Under the pieces are notes generated by a model, which was given only the letters and a program-made list of their open reading frames with translations, was not told the DNA's origin and did no database searches. A DNA stretch of 64,000 nucleotides. It comes from Peribacillus acanthi (lineage in GTDB: Bacteria; Bacillota; Bacilli; Bacillales; DSM-1321). The stretch covers positions 288,647-352,646 of the forward strand of contig NZ_QBBX01000001.1 of the NCBI RefSeq assembly GCF_003073175.1, given 5' to 3'. Positions within the stretch are counted from its first letter, which is position 1, and each line of letters starts with the position of its first letter. The translations under genes were made by a program, and so were the position numbers. Of the stretch, positions 51,645 through 61,872 are shown one piece after another.

Positions 51645-53828
51645 ATGAAGGTACTAGTGGCTGGTGGATATGGTTTTATTGGTTCCTTTATAGCTGAACG
51701 GCTTTACAAGGAAGGCCATGACGTTTACATTGTAGATAATTTATCAACAGGTGTCGCCGAAAACCTTTCTTTTAGGCATAAATCATTTATTTTAAATGTA
51801 GAAAGTGAAGAATGCGAAACGATTTTCAGATCTAATTCTTTTGATGCTGTTATTTTTTCTGTAACGAATTCAAATGCTTCTAGTTCTTATTCAAACCCTA
51901 CAAAAGACTCACTTTCAAGTGTAATAGGATTGGAGAATTTTCTTCACTTGTCAGGAAAATATAATGTTCCAAAATTTATTTTTCTTTCATCTGCAGCCGT
52001 TTATAATTATCAAAATGAAGAAACAATGACTGAAACGAGTGAGCCACGTCCATCTACAGTATATGGTTATCATAAACTAATGGGAGAAAATCTTTGCAAT
52101 AGATGGTCTGAAACACATGGTTTAAAAACAGTCATCTTTAGGCTTCCTAATGTGTATGGACCGAGAGATCGAAAATCGAAAGAACGTGGAGTTATTTCTA
52201 TTTTTATAGAAAAAATCTTGGAACAACAAGTTATTCATATATTTGGTGATGGAGATCAAATTCGTGATTTTATTTATGTCGAAGATGTTAGTGATGCGAT
52301 TTATCGATCCGTAATTAGTAATATCTCAGGTGTATATAATTTATCTACCAATAGCCCGGAAAGTATAAACCAATTACTTTTTAAATTGGAAGATATACAT
52401 GAGTTACCTAAGTCCATCTACAAGGGTTCTAGAAATGGTGATATAAATCATTCTGTATTAAGTAACAAAAAGATTGCCCTTGATTTGGATTGGGTACCGA
52501 AGTACTCATTAGAAGAAGGACTAGAAAAGACATTCCAATGGAATTATAAACAGTTATCTCGAAAGAAGAAGTATTCATTCAAGGGGATTTTGGAATGGAG
52601 AAAAAATCTTTACAAGACCTATAAATTTCTTGTTCCTTTTATCGAAAATATCATCCAATTCTTGATATTCGCAGTTTTGGATTATGGAACCTTCCAAACT
52701 AATCATCTTATCGACTATAAGCTGGTATATGTTTTGATGATTGGAATGTTTTTAGGTAAAACTCAAGCTATATTAGCTTGCTTTTTAACTGTTATTTTAT
52801 ATATCTATGAAAATCTAGCGCACGGAAGAGAATTTGTGTCCCTTTTCCTTGATAACAATACTCTTTCCCACATAGCTATGTATTTATTCTTTGGTTTGGT
52901 ATTAGGCTACATTATGGATAAAAAGAATATTGCACTCGAAACGTTAAAAGAGGAATATATGTCCTTGCATAATAAATATGAATTCCTTGATGAAATTTTT
53001 AAAGAAACACGAAAAATCAAAGGTCAGCTGCAAGAACAAATTATGTACACCGAAGATAGTGTGGGGAAAATTTTTGAGTTGGCAAGTAAATTAGATAGCT
53101 TAGAACCAGAGGATATATTTAACGGTTCGATAAATATGATTGAAAAAATTATGAAGACGAAAGCTGTTTCCATCTATTTAGTTAGTAAGAACTCAGACTA
53201 TTTAAGACTGATTTCGAAGTCAAATAGAGGAGATCTTACGATTGCGAATTCAATTCGAGTTAGTGAAGATGATTATTATTATAAGGTTATTTCTGAAAAG
53301 AAGACGGTTTTAAATCATCATTTAGAACCCAATCTACCGATTCTTATGGCACCAATTATTACGGATGGCAGGGTGATTGGTATAGTTTGCTTAAATGAAG
53401 TGAACTTTGAAAGATTGACTTTGTATTATCAAAATTTATTTGAAGTTGTAATCAGATTGATTTCTTCCTCCATGACTCGCGCTTTCGAATTTGTTTCTGT
53501 CACTCATCCTAATAGATATATCCATGATACTCCTATTTTAAAGCCAGATTATTTCACAAAAATAGTGGAAAGTAAAAGAAGGGCGAAAGAGGAATTAAAT
53601 ATTCCCTTTAACATTGTTGAAGTTAAACATACCGATCAACTAAATGAAGTATTGAGGAAAACTAGAAATGCTCTTCGTGAAACAGATGTGATAGGTAGAG
53701 ATAAAAATGGGGATTTATGGATCATTCTATCAAACACAACGGATAAAGAAGCAAATATAGTTACGCAAAGATTAATGAACTTAGGTTTATCTTTAAGAAT
53801 TGCTAAAGAGGAAGAATTATATGTTTAA
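51645..53828 (+). CDS. pelD: Epimerase-PelD fusion, cyclic-di-GMP receptor of the Pel complex
   Basis: The 727-residue protein has an intact extended SDR epimerase at residues 1-305 (GGYGFIGSFI, SSAAVY, catalytic YGYHK). PelD follows: four membrane helices (about 330-430), a coiled coil, a GAF domain (about 475-610) and a degenerate GGDEF domain. In the last, R678-E-T-D681 is the RxxD inhibitory-site motif, five residues before KNGDL, which replaces GGDEF. So cyclic-di-GMP should bind but not be made. PelD turns on Pel polymer synthesis when it binds the nucleotide. pelE overlaps its end by eight bases. Confidence 0.92.
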   Translation: MKVLVAGGYGFIGSFIAERLYKEGHDVYIVDNLSTGVAENLSFRHKSFILNVESEECETIFRSNSFDAVIFSVTNSNASSSYSNPTKDSLSSVIGLENFLHLSGKYNVPKFIFLSSAAVYNYQNEETMTETSEPRPSTVYGYHKLMGENLCNRWSETHGLKTVIFRLPNVYGPRDRKSKERGVISIFIEKILEQQVIHIFGDGDQIRDFIYVEDVSDAIYRSVISNISGVYNLSTNSPESINQLLFKLEDIHELPKSIYKGSRNGDINHSVLSNKKIALDLDWVPKYSLEEGLEKTFQWNYKQLSRKKKYSFKGILEWRKNLYKTYKFLVPFIENIIQFLIFAVLDYGTFQTNHLIDYKLVYVLMIGMFLGKTQAILACFLTVILYIYENLAHGREFVSLFLDNNTLSHIAMYLFFGLVLGYIMDKKNIALETLKEEYMSLHNKYEFLDEIFKETRKIKGQLQEQIMYTEDSVGKIFELASKLDSLEPEDIFNGSINMIEKIMKTKAVSIYLVSKNSDYLRLISKSNRGDLTIANSIRVSEDDYYYKVISEKKTVLNHHLEPNLPILMAPIITDGRVIGIVCLNEVNFERLTLYYQNLFEVVIRLISSSMTRAFEFVSVTHPNRYIHDTPILKPDYFTKIVESKRRAKEELNIPFNIVEVKHTDQLNEVLRKTRNALRETDVIGRDKNGDLWIILSNTTDKEANIVTQRLMNLGLSLRIAKEEELYV

Positions 53829-54708
53829 CGCTTTGCTTGCCTATTATGGTGTGTCGATGATCTATATCATAATCTATTACATCCGTAAGAAGAAAAATTG
53901 GTTAACTCAGTTATTCATCCTACTGTTCTGTCCAGTAGTTGGAATCATCATCCTATTTGAAATGAATAGGGAATATAAAGACAAATCTACTAACCTTCCA
54001 GACTGGTTAATAAAACAGCGTGAAGAAGAAGAAAAGGAAAGTTCCTTGATTATGCCTGATATTGATACGGAGCTAAGCGTAGTCCCTATCAATGACACAT
54101 TAGTACTCAATGATGATAGTTTAAAGCGCAGAGCTTTATTAAATCTATTAAAAACAGAAACTATTAACAACGTGGACATTTTGTCAAACGCCCTAGTGAA
54201 CAACGATTCTGAGACTGCTCACTATGCTGCAACTGCTATTATGGAAATCAAAAGGAAAATGTTAAATTCTATTCATTCATTGGAAAGACTTGCAAATCAG
54301 CAAATGAATGATGTAAAGATATTAACTTCCTATGCAGAATCTTTAAAGAAGTATGTTGAAAGTAATTTGTTAGATGAGCAGTCCAAAAAAATCTATATGT
54401 ACAAATACTCTTCACTATTAGAAAGATTAATAGAGTTCTTACCGCAAGACAAATCGAATTATATTGAAAAAATTAATTACGATTTAGAATTAAACGAACT
54501 GGAGAAAGTGGAGTATTATTGTAAATTGTTTATTAAGAATTGCGGGAATGAAGAAGAAGCCTATTTTTCATCGATGAAGTTTTATTATCTTATTAAGAAT
54601 AAAGAAAAATTCGATTCAGTTATTCTTCAGTTAAAAAACGCTCCTGTCAAAATTTCACCTGAAGGAATGAAGCTGTTTCGATTTTGGCTAAATGGTGTAG
54701 AACAATGA
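53821..54708 (+). CDS. pelE: PelE, membrane/TPR-like Pel subunit
   Basis: The 295-residue protein starts at ATG 53821 within the end of pelD. Two N-terminal membrane segments (FNALLAYYGVSMIYIIIYYI and LFILLFCPVVGIIILF) are followed by a cytosolic helical region (about 95-290). This layout and position fit PelE, a scaffold that joins PelD to the glycosyltransferase PelF. Sequence similarity across PelE proteins is low, so the call depends on context. It overlaps the next gene by ATGA. Confidence 0.82.
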   Translation: MFNALLAYYGVSMIYIIIYYIRKKKNWLTQLFILLFCPVVGIIILFEMNREYKDKSTNLPDWLIKQREEEEKESSLIMPDIDTELSVVPINDTLVLNDDSLKRRALLNLLKTETINNVDILSNALVNNDSETAHYAATAIMEIKRKMLNSIHSLERLANQQMNDVKILTSYAESLKKYVESNLLDEQSKKIYMYKYSSLLERLIEFLPQDKSNYIEKINYDLELNELEKVEYYCKLFIKNCGNEEEAYFSSMKFYYLIKNKEKFDSVILQLKNAPVKISPEGMKLFRFWLNGVEQ

Positions 54709-56537
54709 AAAATCATAAATTTCGTATTGGTAAGAGTATATATTTAATAGTATTCTTCATTTTCATTTTTGGAGTGTTTTTAGAGATTACTCAAACGGAT
54801 TTGATTTTGAAAACTTACCAAAATAACTCTTCAAATCAGGTAGTCAAGGAGGTAACACCCATTACATTGCCTCCCCAGATCCTAAAGGGAAAAGAACAGG
54901 TACCTTTTTTAATTCTTTATGATGAAAATAACATTGACAGTGTTGGAATAAAGGAGAACTTCAAACAGACGTTACACTATATGAAGCAGAAAGTAGAGCT
55001 CCTTAGCGTTCATTCATTACCGCAAAATTATGATTCCTATCAAATGGTCATTCTTACTTTTGAGGATATTGGTAAGATACAGAATTTTGATAAACTTGAT
55101 TCCTATGTTTCAAATGGAGGTAAGTTGTTTTTTGCTATCCGTCCAGGACTGGAAAGTGCAACCTACAAAATCTACCGTAAACTAGGAATTTTTGAGCTAG
55201 GGAATTTTACTGAAGAATACGGAATCCAGCTGACTTCGAATATATTAATAAACCAAAAGGGATTATCCATTAAAGGAAAATTGATTAGTAATTCTTCACT
55301 GGCTGTTGGTTTGGATTCTGAATGTACGATTTATGCAAAATCTATTACGAACGACCAACCTTTATTATGGGATGTTCCTTATGATAAAGGAAAAATCATG
55401 GTTTTTAATGGGACGATGCTAAGTACTAAGGATAATAGAGGTATGATTGCAGGAGCTATAAGTGTACTAGCGGATGATTTCATATATCCGATTATGAACA
55501 TGAAATTAGTATACTTAGATGACTTTCCTGCACCAGTCCCTCAAGGGTATAATGAAAAAATTTATCAGGAATTAAAACTGGATATTCCAACATTTTATCG
55601 GAATGTCTGGTGGCCATTCATCCAAAAGCAATCTGCTAAACATGAGCTTACTTATACAGGGGTAGTCATTGAAACTTATAATAATCAAGTTTCACCACCC
55701 TTTAGCTCTGAGCATGAGGATTCAAAGGATTTAGTCAAGTATGGAAGGGAACTTCTCAAGATGGGTGGGGAAATTGGTATACATGGATATAACCATCAAT
55801 CACTTGTCATTAATCAAGATAGGGTATCACAATTTGGATATAAGGCTTGGCCTACACAGGATAATATGGAATCCTCTTTAAAGATGGTTCAAACTCATAT
55901 TAATAGGGCATTTCCGAATTATGATATTTCCACATATGTACCGCCTTCAAATGTAATTGATCAAACAGGGATTGAAGCACTTAAAAATACTCTTCCTTCC
56001 ATAAAGAATATTTCTTCCATTTATTTACCTGATGCTGATAATACAGCATATATACAAGAATACGAGGAGAAAGATGGATTTGTTCATTTACCCAGAATCA
56101 CATCAGGACATCACTTTAACCCGGAAGCTAAATGGGTTATTGCTAATGCTATCACTTCGATAGGGGTATTCTCTCATTTCATACATCCAGATGATATCCT
56201 TGATGAAAACCGTGCCAATCTTAGTAACTGGGATGATATATCGGATGGATTGAACAGACTCTTTAAAGACGTAAATCAAAGGTACTCATGGTTAAAGAGC
56301 ATGACAGCTAAAGAAGGAACCCTTTCTTTAAAGCAATATGAGCTGGCTAAAGTTCTAATTGAAGATCAAGGTGATAAAAAGATTGGCTACATTGACCAAT
56401 TTAGTGGGGAGTTAAGTTTTATTCTACGTACTAATAAAAAAATTGGAGTTACGAAAGGCTGTAAAGTAGAAAAGATTAGCAATGGTATTTATTATGTGAT
56501 AGCCAATAAGGAAATCTTTGAGGTAGAGCTGAGGTAG
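54705..56537 (+). CDS. pelA: PelA deacetylase-type protein (DUF2194)
   Basis: The 610-residue protein has an N-terminal membrane anchor (about 9-30), an amidotransferase-like region (YDSYQMVILTFEDIGKI, about 80-260) and a polysaccharide deacetylase-like domain with LDDFPAPVPQG, GGEIGIHGYNHQS and a HFIHPDD segment. These supply the metal-binding Asp/His residues. It corresponds to the deacetylase PelA of Gram-positive Pel operons, which removes N-acetyl groups so that the polymer becomes cationic. No glycoside hydrolase domain is attached, unlike in Pseudomonas PelA; a separate GH114-like gene lies at 62581. Confidence 0.86.
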   Translation: MKNHKFRIGKSIYLIVFFIFIFGVFLEITQTDLILKTYQNNSSNQVVKEVTPITLPPQILKGKEQVPFLILYDENNIDSVGIKENFKQTLHYMKQKVELLSVHSLPQNYDSYQMVILTFEDIGKIQNFDKLDSYVSNGGKLFFAIRPGLESATYKIYRKLGIFELGNFTEEYGIQLTSNILINQKGLSIKGKLISNSSLAVGLDSECTIYAKSITNDQPLLWDVPYDKGKIMVFNGTMLSTKDNRGMIAGAISVLADDFIYPIMNMKLVYLDDFPAPVPQGYNEKIYQELKLDIPTFYRNVWWPFIQKQSAKHELTYTGVVIETYNNQVSPPFSSEHEDSKDLVKYGRELLKMGGEIGIHGYNHQSLVINQDRVSQFGYKAWPTQDNMESSLKMVQTHINRAFPNYDISTYVPPSNVIDQTGIEALKNTLPSIKNISSIYLPDADNTAYIQEYEEKDGFVHLPRITSGHHFNPEAKWVIANAITSIGVFSHFIHPDDILDENRANLSNWDDISDGLNRLFKDVNQRYSWLKSMTAKEGTLSLKQYELAKVLIEDQGDKKIGYIDQFSGELSFILRTNKKIGVTKGCKVEKISNGIYYVIANKEIFEVELR

Positions 56538-56540
56538 TAT

Positions 56541-57953
56541 ATGAAAATTTGTATTATTGCAGAAGGATCATACCCATTCATAACAGGGGGGGTTTCTAGC
56601 TGGATACATTCGTTAATTAACAGTATGCCTGAGCATCAATTTGTGATTTATGCAATTGGTGCTGAAAATTCACAAAAAGGAAAATACAAATATACCATTC
56701 CTAAGAATGTAGAAAGCATTACTGAGGTTTTCTTAGATTCCTATATAAAGCAAAATGTGAAATGGGGTAAAAGATATAAGTTAACACAAAATGAACTACA
56801 AGGGCTAAAATCCATATTGGAAAAGGATAAAAATAGTTGGAATGATTTATTTCAGTTATTTTCAAGCGGAAAAATAGATTCCGTTTCTAATCTGTTAACT
56901 AGTAAAGATTTTTTTGATATCATTCAGGAAATTTGTTTGGAGCATTATCCGTATCTACCTTTTACAGACATGTTTTGGACAGTGCGTTCCATGGTTCTTC
57001 CATTATTCTTATCTATTAATCATTCCATACCAAAAGCTGATTTGTACCACAGTGTTTCGACTGGATACGCTGGTGTTATAGGTGCTTTAGCGAAGTATAG
57101 ATATCAAAAACCATTCCTTTTAACGGAACATGGGATTTATACGCGAGAAAGGGAAGAGGAAATTATTAAATCTCCTTGGGTTAAAGGGCAATTTAAGGAT
57201 ATTTGGATTCAATATTTCTATAACATGTCCAATTGTGCTTATGAATCTGCTGATGAAGTTATCACTTTATTTAAAAAGAATAAGGAGATCCAAGTAGAAT
57301 TAGGTTGTTCAAATGAAAAAATCTCGATTATTCCCAATGGCGTAAATGTTGATTCCTATATGAACCTTAAACCGGTACTGAATAAAGTTAAGGATGAAAT
57401 ATTTATTGGTTCTGTATTAAGAGTCGTTCCTATTAAAGACATTAAAACGATGCTCCAATGCTTCGCTATTGTGAAGAAAGAAATCCCTCATGCTAAATTC
57501 TTTATCATGGGACCAACCGATGAGGATAAAGAGTATTATGAAGAGTGCATACAGCTGTTGCATATGCTAAATATTTCCGATGTTTTCTTTACTGGGGAAG
57601 TAAATATCATGGAATATTTACCATCGATGGATGTACTTATATTATCAAGTATTAGTGAAGGGCAACCGTTAGCCATCCTAGAGGGGATGGCTGCAGGAAT
57701 TCCATTTGTTGCTACTGATGTTGGGAGCTGTAGAGAACTATTATATGGGATTGATGATGGAATAGGAAACGCAGGTATTATCGTCCCTGTCATGCACTAT
57801 GTAGAAATGGCTCAAGGCATCATCAAGCTATGTAAACAAAAAGAAATAAGGTTAAAAATGGGGAATGCAGGGCGCGAGAGGGTCTCTTTGAAGTATACAA
57901 AGGAACAGTTTATTCAGGGCTATAAATCTATATATCAGAAAATGGTGAAGTAG
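56541..57953 (+). CDS. pelF: PelF, GT4 glycosyltransferase of Pel synthesis
   Basis: The 470-residue enzyme begins KICIIAEGSYPFITGGVSSW, diagnostic for PelF, and has GT-B motifs LLTEHGIYTREREEE, IPNGVNVDSY and the sugar-nucleotide site SSISEGQPLAILEGMAAGIP. PelF polymerises GalNAc from UDP-GalNAc at the inner membrane face together with PelDEG. It starts three bases after the previous gene and ends two bases before pelG. Confidence 0.96.
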   Translation: MKICIIAEGSYPFITGGVSSWIHSLINSMPEHQFVIYAIGAENSQKGKYKYTIPKNVESITEVFLDSYIKQNVKWGKRYKLTQNELQGLKSILEKDKNSWNDLFQLFSSGKIDSVSNLLTSKDFFDIIQEICLEHYPYLPFTDMFWTVRSMVLPLFLSINHSIPKADLYHSVSTGYAGVIGALAKYRYQKPFLLTEHGIYTREREEEIIKSPWVKGQFKDIWIQYFYNMSNCAYESADEVITLFKKNKEIQVELGCSNEKISIIPNGVNVDSYMNLKPVLNKVKDEIFIGSVLRVVPIKDIKTMLQCFAIVKKEIPHAKFFIMGPTDEDKEYYEECIQLLHMLNISDVFFTGEVNIMEYLPSMDVLILSSISEGQPLAILEGMAAGIPFVATDVGSCRELLYGIDDGIGNAGIIVPVMHYVEMAQGIIKLCKQKEIRLKMGNAGRERVSLKYTKEQFIQGYKSIYQKMVK

Positions 57954-57955
57954 GC

Positions 57956-59392
57956 GTGGCTGGAATTGGTTTTCAATTAAAAAAATTGTTCAGGGATGAA
58001 GGAATACTTGTCAATCTCAAAGCTTATGGGTATTCGACCATTGTAACAATTGGCCCTATGGCTTTGTGTATTTGTTTAATCATTTTCTCTCAATATTTAT
58101 TAATTGCAGTCGGAACTCCTCTGGTTGAGAGAGATCGCTTTATGGCAGCCACTCAATATTCTTTTATATTTTCACAGATTCTTACCGGTGGTTTTAATAT
58201 GGTCATATCAAGATATGTTGCGGACATGACCTTTATCAAAAAGGAAGAAAATGTTTTAGCATCCATGTATGGTTTAATAACTATTTGTTTATTTTTTGGA
58301 GGAATTCTGTGCTTTTTACTTTATTTTAATTCTCCATTGTCCATTTCTTTTAAACTGACTTCTTATATATTCTTTTGTGAACTGATCATCATTTGGATTC
58401 AGTGTATGTATGTTTCTGCTCTTAAGGATTATATGAGAATAGTGAAAAGCTTTGTGATTGGTGTAATAGTCGCAGGCGTACTGACATGGGTTGCTATTGT
58501 AGTCTTAGATTACAATAATGCTGTTACTTTATTTATTTGTTTGGATATTGGTTTCTTAGTTATCATCTTGATGTTTTTGCAGAACATCAAACGCTTTTTC
58601 CGAATCAATAATTTATCTTATTTCAATTTTCTAATCTATATAGAAAGATATCCCTTACTACTCCTTACTGGATTTCTTTATACCTTTGGTTTGTATGCTC
58701 ATAACTTTGTAGTATGGATGAGAAGTGAGCATCAAGTGATTGTTGACAGAACATTTTTCATCGCACCATTCTATGATGTCCCTGTTTTTTATGCGTATTT
58801 AACGATATTACCAGCAATGGTGATTTTTATGGTATCAGTTGAAACCTCTTTTTACGATTCATATAAGCTTTACTATCAGAGAATCCTTGAGGGCTTCTCA
58901 TTACAGGACATTATGATTGCCAAGAAAAACATGTTTGATATTATTTCTGTTGAATTAAAGTTTCTAACGGAGGTCCAATTATTTATTACCATTGCGTCAA
59001 TCGCGGCTGGTACACAATTATTGCCTAAGATAGGAATGACATCCGAACAGATTCATATTTTTACAATCCTTGTGATTGGAAACTTATTTTTCAGTATCAT
59101 GTTCACCTGTATTTTAATCCTACTATATTTTGATGCTCAAAAAGATACAGTAATTACTACTATATTATTTGCCTTAAGTAGTCTTGTGATTACAATAATC
59201 ACCACATGGGTAGAAAACTATGGTTTTGCATGGTTCCTATCTACCTTTATCTGTCTTGTATTAGTTTTGAAGAGATTAAAAAATTATTTAAACGACATCG
59301 ATTATTATACATTCTGCTCTCAACCACTAGTAAATGTGAAGAAAGAATATAAAACTGAACAAGTCTTATCTAAAATCAACCCGTATATATAA
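57956..59392 (+). CDS. pelG: PelG, MATE-like Pel transporter
   Basis: The 478-residue protein starts at GTG 57956 with AGIGFQLKKLFRDEGILVNL, the diagnostic PelG head. It has about 12 membrane segments and belongs to the polysaccharide-flippase superfamily. It moves the growing polymer across the membrane. It is translationally coupled to pelF. Confidence 0.95.
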   Translation: MAGIGFQLKKLFRDEGILVNLKAYGYSTIVTIGPMALCICLIIFSQYLLIAVGTPLVERDRFMAATQYSFIFSQILTGGFNMVISRYVADMTFIKKEENVLASMYGLITICLFFGGILCFLLYFNSPLSISFKLTSYIFFCELIIIWIQCMYVSALKDYMRIVKSFVIGVIVAGVLTWVAIVVLDYNNAVTLFICLDIGFLVIILMFLQNIKRFFRINNLSYFNFLIYIERYPLLLLTGFLYTFGLYAHNFVVWMRSEHQVIVDRTFFIAPFYDVPVFYAYLTILPAMVIFMVSVETSFYDSYKLYYQRILEGFSLQDIMIAKKNMFDIISVELKFLTEVQLFITIASIAAGTQLLPKIGMTSEQIHIFTILVIGNLFFSIMFTCILILLYFDAQKDTVITTILFALSSLVITIITTWVENYGFAWFLSTFICLVLVLKRLKNYLNDIDYYTFCSQPLVNVKKEYKTEQVLSKINPYI

Positions 59393-59434
59393 AATAAATA
59401 CATTAATAAATTGGGTAATCGGAGTGAAATTGGT

Positions 59435-61132
59435 ATGAAACATTTAATATATATAGGGCTTGTATTTTTAATCACTATCTCTTTAACAGGATGTTTAAGT
59501 TCGGAAAAGGAAGAGAAAAGCGATGAAAAAATATTGATCGAAGCGACTGGTAATGAAAAACCTTTCGGAGAAGATAGAAGAATCTACAAGTACGATAAAG
59601 AAGATGGAGTCATAAACCTATACATTACAGTTTTAAGTGAAAAAGAAACTGGAAAAAACACTCCATCTTTCTTTGACTTGAATCATTGGTATGATATGAA
59701 CCCTATCTCTACCGACAGTCCTAAATTAGATGTCATAATTCAGGAAGGAAATGAAAATGGACCTCAAAAAAACTCCTTCGGCTACGGAACTAATAAGGCT
59801 AATGCTTCTATTCAAATACGAGGAAATACGAATAGGTTAGGGAATCAAAAGTCGTATAAGATTAAATTAGAAGACCAAGCAGGTTTGTGGTTAGGACAAA
59901 ATACAATCAATTTGAACAAGCATCAGTTTGATTTCACTAGGGTAAGGAACAAACTTTCATTTGATTATTTTAAGCTAATCCCAAATTTAACAAGTTTACG
60001 AACTAATTTTGTACGTCTATATGTAAAGGATTTAACTAGCGAACCTAGAAATCAACACTTCGAAGACTTTGGATTATATACACAAATTGAACAACCCAAT
60101 AAACGTTTTTTGTCATCTCATGGCTTAGATCCTAATGGACATTTATACAAGGCTACAGAGTTTTCATTCTACAAAAACCCTGAACAATTAAAACCTGAAA
60201 ATGATCCAGCGTTTGATGAGGAACAGTTTGAAAGCATATTAGAAATTAAAGGCTCTAATGATCACGAGAAGCTATTGTCCATGTTAAAAGATGTAAATGA
60301 TTACTCCGTTAATATTAATGATATTATCGAAAAACACTTTGATCGAGATAACTATTTAACTTGGCTTGCAGTGAATATATTACTTGGCAATCATGACACC
60401 GTTACGCAAAATTTTTATCTATATAGCCCTCTTAATTCAAGCACTTGGTATTTTCTCCCTTGGGATTATGATGGAGCTTGGGATTGGGAAAAGCAACAAC
60501 AAAATATGAGTGCAGTAACATGGGAAGAGGGAGTCAGTAACTATTGGGGAGTGGTACTTCATAAGAGATTTTTAAAAGATCAACGAAATGTTGATGAACT
60601 TTCTCAAAAAATAGAATCATTATCGAAGATTATCACACCTTCACAAACTAAAGAGTTTCTTGATCATTATTACAAAATTGTACATCCTTATGTTTCTTCC
60701 TCTCCAGATAGTGATTTCTTGCCAATTAAAATAGACCAATACAAGAAATATTATTATGAGATGATTCATGTGCCTGAGAAAAATAAAGAAAAGTATTATG
60801 TTAATATCCAAAAACCTATGCCCATTTTCCTTCAGGCACATACTACCAGTAATAAAGTGACCGTTTTCGAATGGGAAGCTGCTTATGATTTACAAGGAGA
60901 TAATGTTACTTATACATTCCAATTAAGTAAAGAACCTTCCTTTAAAAAAATTGTAGTTGAGAAAAAAGATATTATTGATTTAAACACAACCGTGTCTAAT
61001 TTACCAAAAGGCATTTATTATTGGAAAGTCATTAGCAGAGATCAATACGATCATGAGCAAGTTGCTTTTGATATGTATGAAGATGAAGAGGGACAATTGT
61101 TTTATGGAGTCCAAGAACTGATAGTCAATTAA
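59435..61132 (+). CDS. CotH-type kinase-like lipoprotein
   Basis: The 565-residue protein starts at ATG 59435 behind GGAGTG. It has a lipoprotein signal (ISLTGC, C20) and a CotH domain at about 110-440: IQIRGNTNRLGNQKSYKIKL, YTQIEQPNKRFL, NILLGNHDTVTQNFYLY and the metal motif FLPWDYDGAWDW. A fibronectin-like C-terminal domain (about 470-555) follows. CotH proteins are secreted protein kinases in spore coats. In the Pel operon it may modify a matrix protein or the polysaccharide; that is inference. Confidence 0.9.
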   Translation: MKHLIYIGLVFLITISLTGCLSSEKEEKSDEKILIEATGNEKPFGEDRRIYKYDKEDGVINLYITVLSEKETGKNTPSFFDLNHWYDMNPISTDSPKLDVIIQEGNENGPQKNSFGYGTNKANASIQIRGNTNRLGNQKSYKIKLEDQAGLWLGQNTINLNKHQFDFTRVRNKLSFDYFKLIPNLTSLRTNFVRLYVKDLTSEPRNQHFEDFGLYTQIEQPNKRFLSSHGLDPNGHLYKATEFSFYKNPEQLKPENDPAFDEEQFESILEIKGSNDHEKLLSMLKDVNDYSVNINDIIEKHFDRDNYLTWLAVNILLGNHDTVTQNFYLYSPLNSSTWYFLPWDYDGAWDWEKQQQNMSAVTWEEGVSNYWGVVLHKRFLKDQRNVDELSQKIESLSKIITPSQTKEFLDHYYKIVHPYVSSSPDSDFLPIKIDQYKKYYYEMIHVPEKNKEKYYVNIQKPMPIFLQAHTTSNKVTVFEWEAAYDLQGDNVTYTFQLSKEPSFKKIVVEKKDIIDLNTTVSNLPKGIYYWKVISRDQYDHEQVAFDMYEDEEGQLFYGVQELIVN

Positions 61133-61143
61133 GTGGAGGGAAA

Positions 61144-61854
61144 ATGAGGCCATATTCTAAAAAATTCCGGCATGAACTGAAATATTATATCACTTTTGAT
61201 GAATATAGAATTCTGAGGGCAAAAGTAAAATCTATTTTACAGCTAGACACAAATTCGACTTCTGATGAAGGATACTTAATTAGAAGCTTGTATTTTGATA
61301 ATGCTACAGATGTAGATTTATATCAGAAAAATTATGGTCTCTTAAAAAGGAAAAAAATACGAGTCAGAATCTATAATGGTAGTGATCATACTATCAAACT
61401 AGAACGTAAAAATCGAGTAGGGGAATATATCTCCAAGGAATCGTTGTCTATTAGAAGAGAAGAATATGAAAAGCTATTAAACAAGGAATATGATTTTCTT
61501 TTAAATAAAAATACTTCCTTAAGCAAAGATTTTTATTTCTATTTTCGCAGTGAAGTCATGACACCTCGTGTAATTGTAGATTATTACAGGGAGGCATATG
61601 TCGGTACTATCAGTGATGTTCGTATTACTTTTGATAAATATTTGAGTGCAGGGTTAAATACTATTGATATGTTTAATTCAGAAATCGTTACGAAAGAGGC
61701 ACTATCCCAGCCAATGATGATTATGGAAGTGAAATTCAATGAATTCCTGCCAACCTATATTAAACACTTAATTAATCTTGATGCTCATCATCGATCTGCC
61801 ATTTCAAAATATGTAATATGTCGTGAAGTACTCATTAAGTCAAATAAAGTTTAA
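61144..61854 (+). CDS. VTC-domain protein
   Basis: The 236-residue protein matches the VTC (polyphosphate polymerase/tunnel) fold: RHELKYYITFDEYRILR, YLIRSLYFDN, KIRVRIYNGS, KLERKNRVGEYISKE and PMMIMEVKFNEFLP. Basic and acidic residues lining the tunnel (ELKY, RSLYFD, RVRIY, KLERK, EVK) are present. Yeast Vtc4 makes polyphosphate from ATP; the bacterial members are untested. It lies 11 bases behind the CotH gene and 18 before the DUF4956 gene, a triad seen together elsewhere. Confidence 0.9.
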   Translation: MRPYSKKFRHELKYYITFDEYRILRAKVKSILQLDTNSTSDEGYLIRSLYFDNATDVDLYQKNYGLLKRKKIRVRIYNGSDHTIKLERKNRVGEYISKESLSIRREEYEKLLNKEYDFLLNKNTSLSKDFYFYFRSEVMTPRVIVDYYREAYVGTISDVRITFDKYLSAGLNTIDMFNSEIVTKEALSQPMMIMEVKFNEFLPTYIKHLINLDAHHRSAISKYVICREVLIKSNKV

Positions 61855-61872
61855 CGAAGGGATCTACAATGG

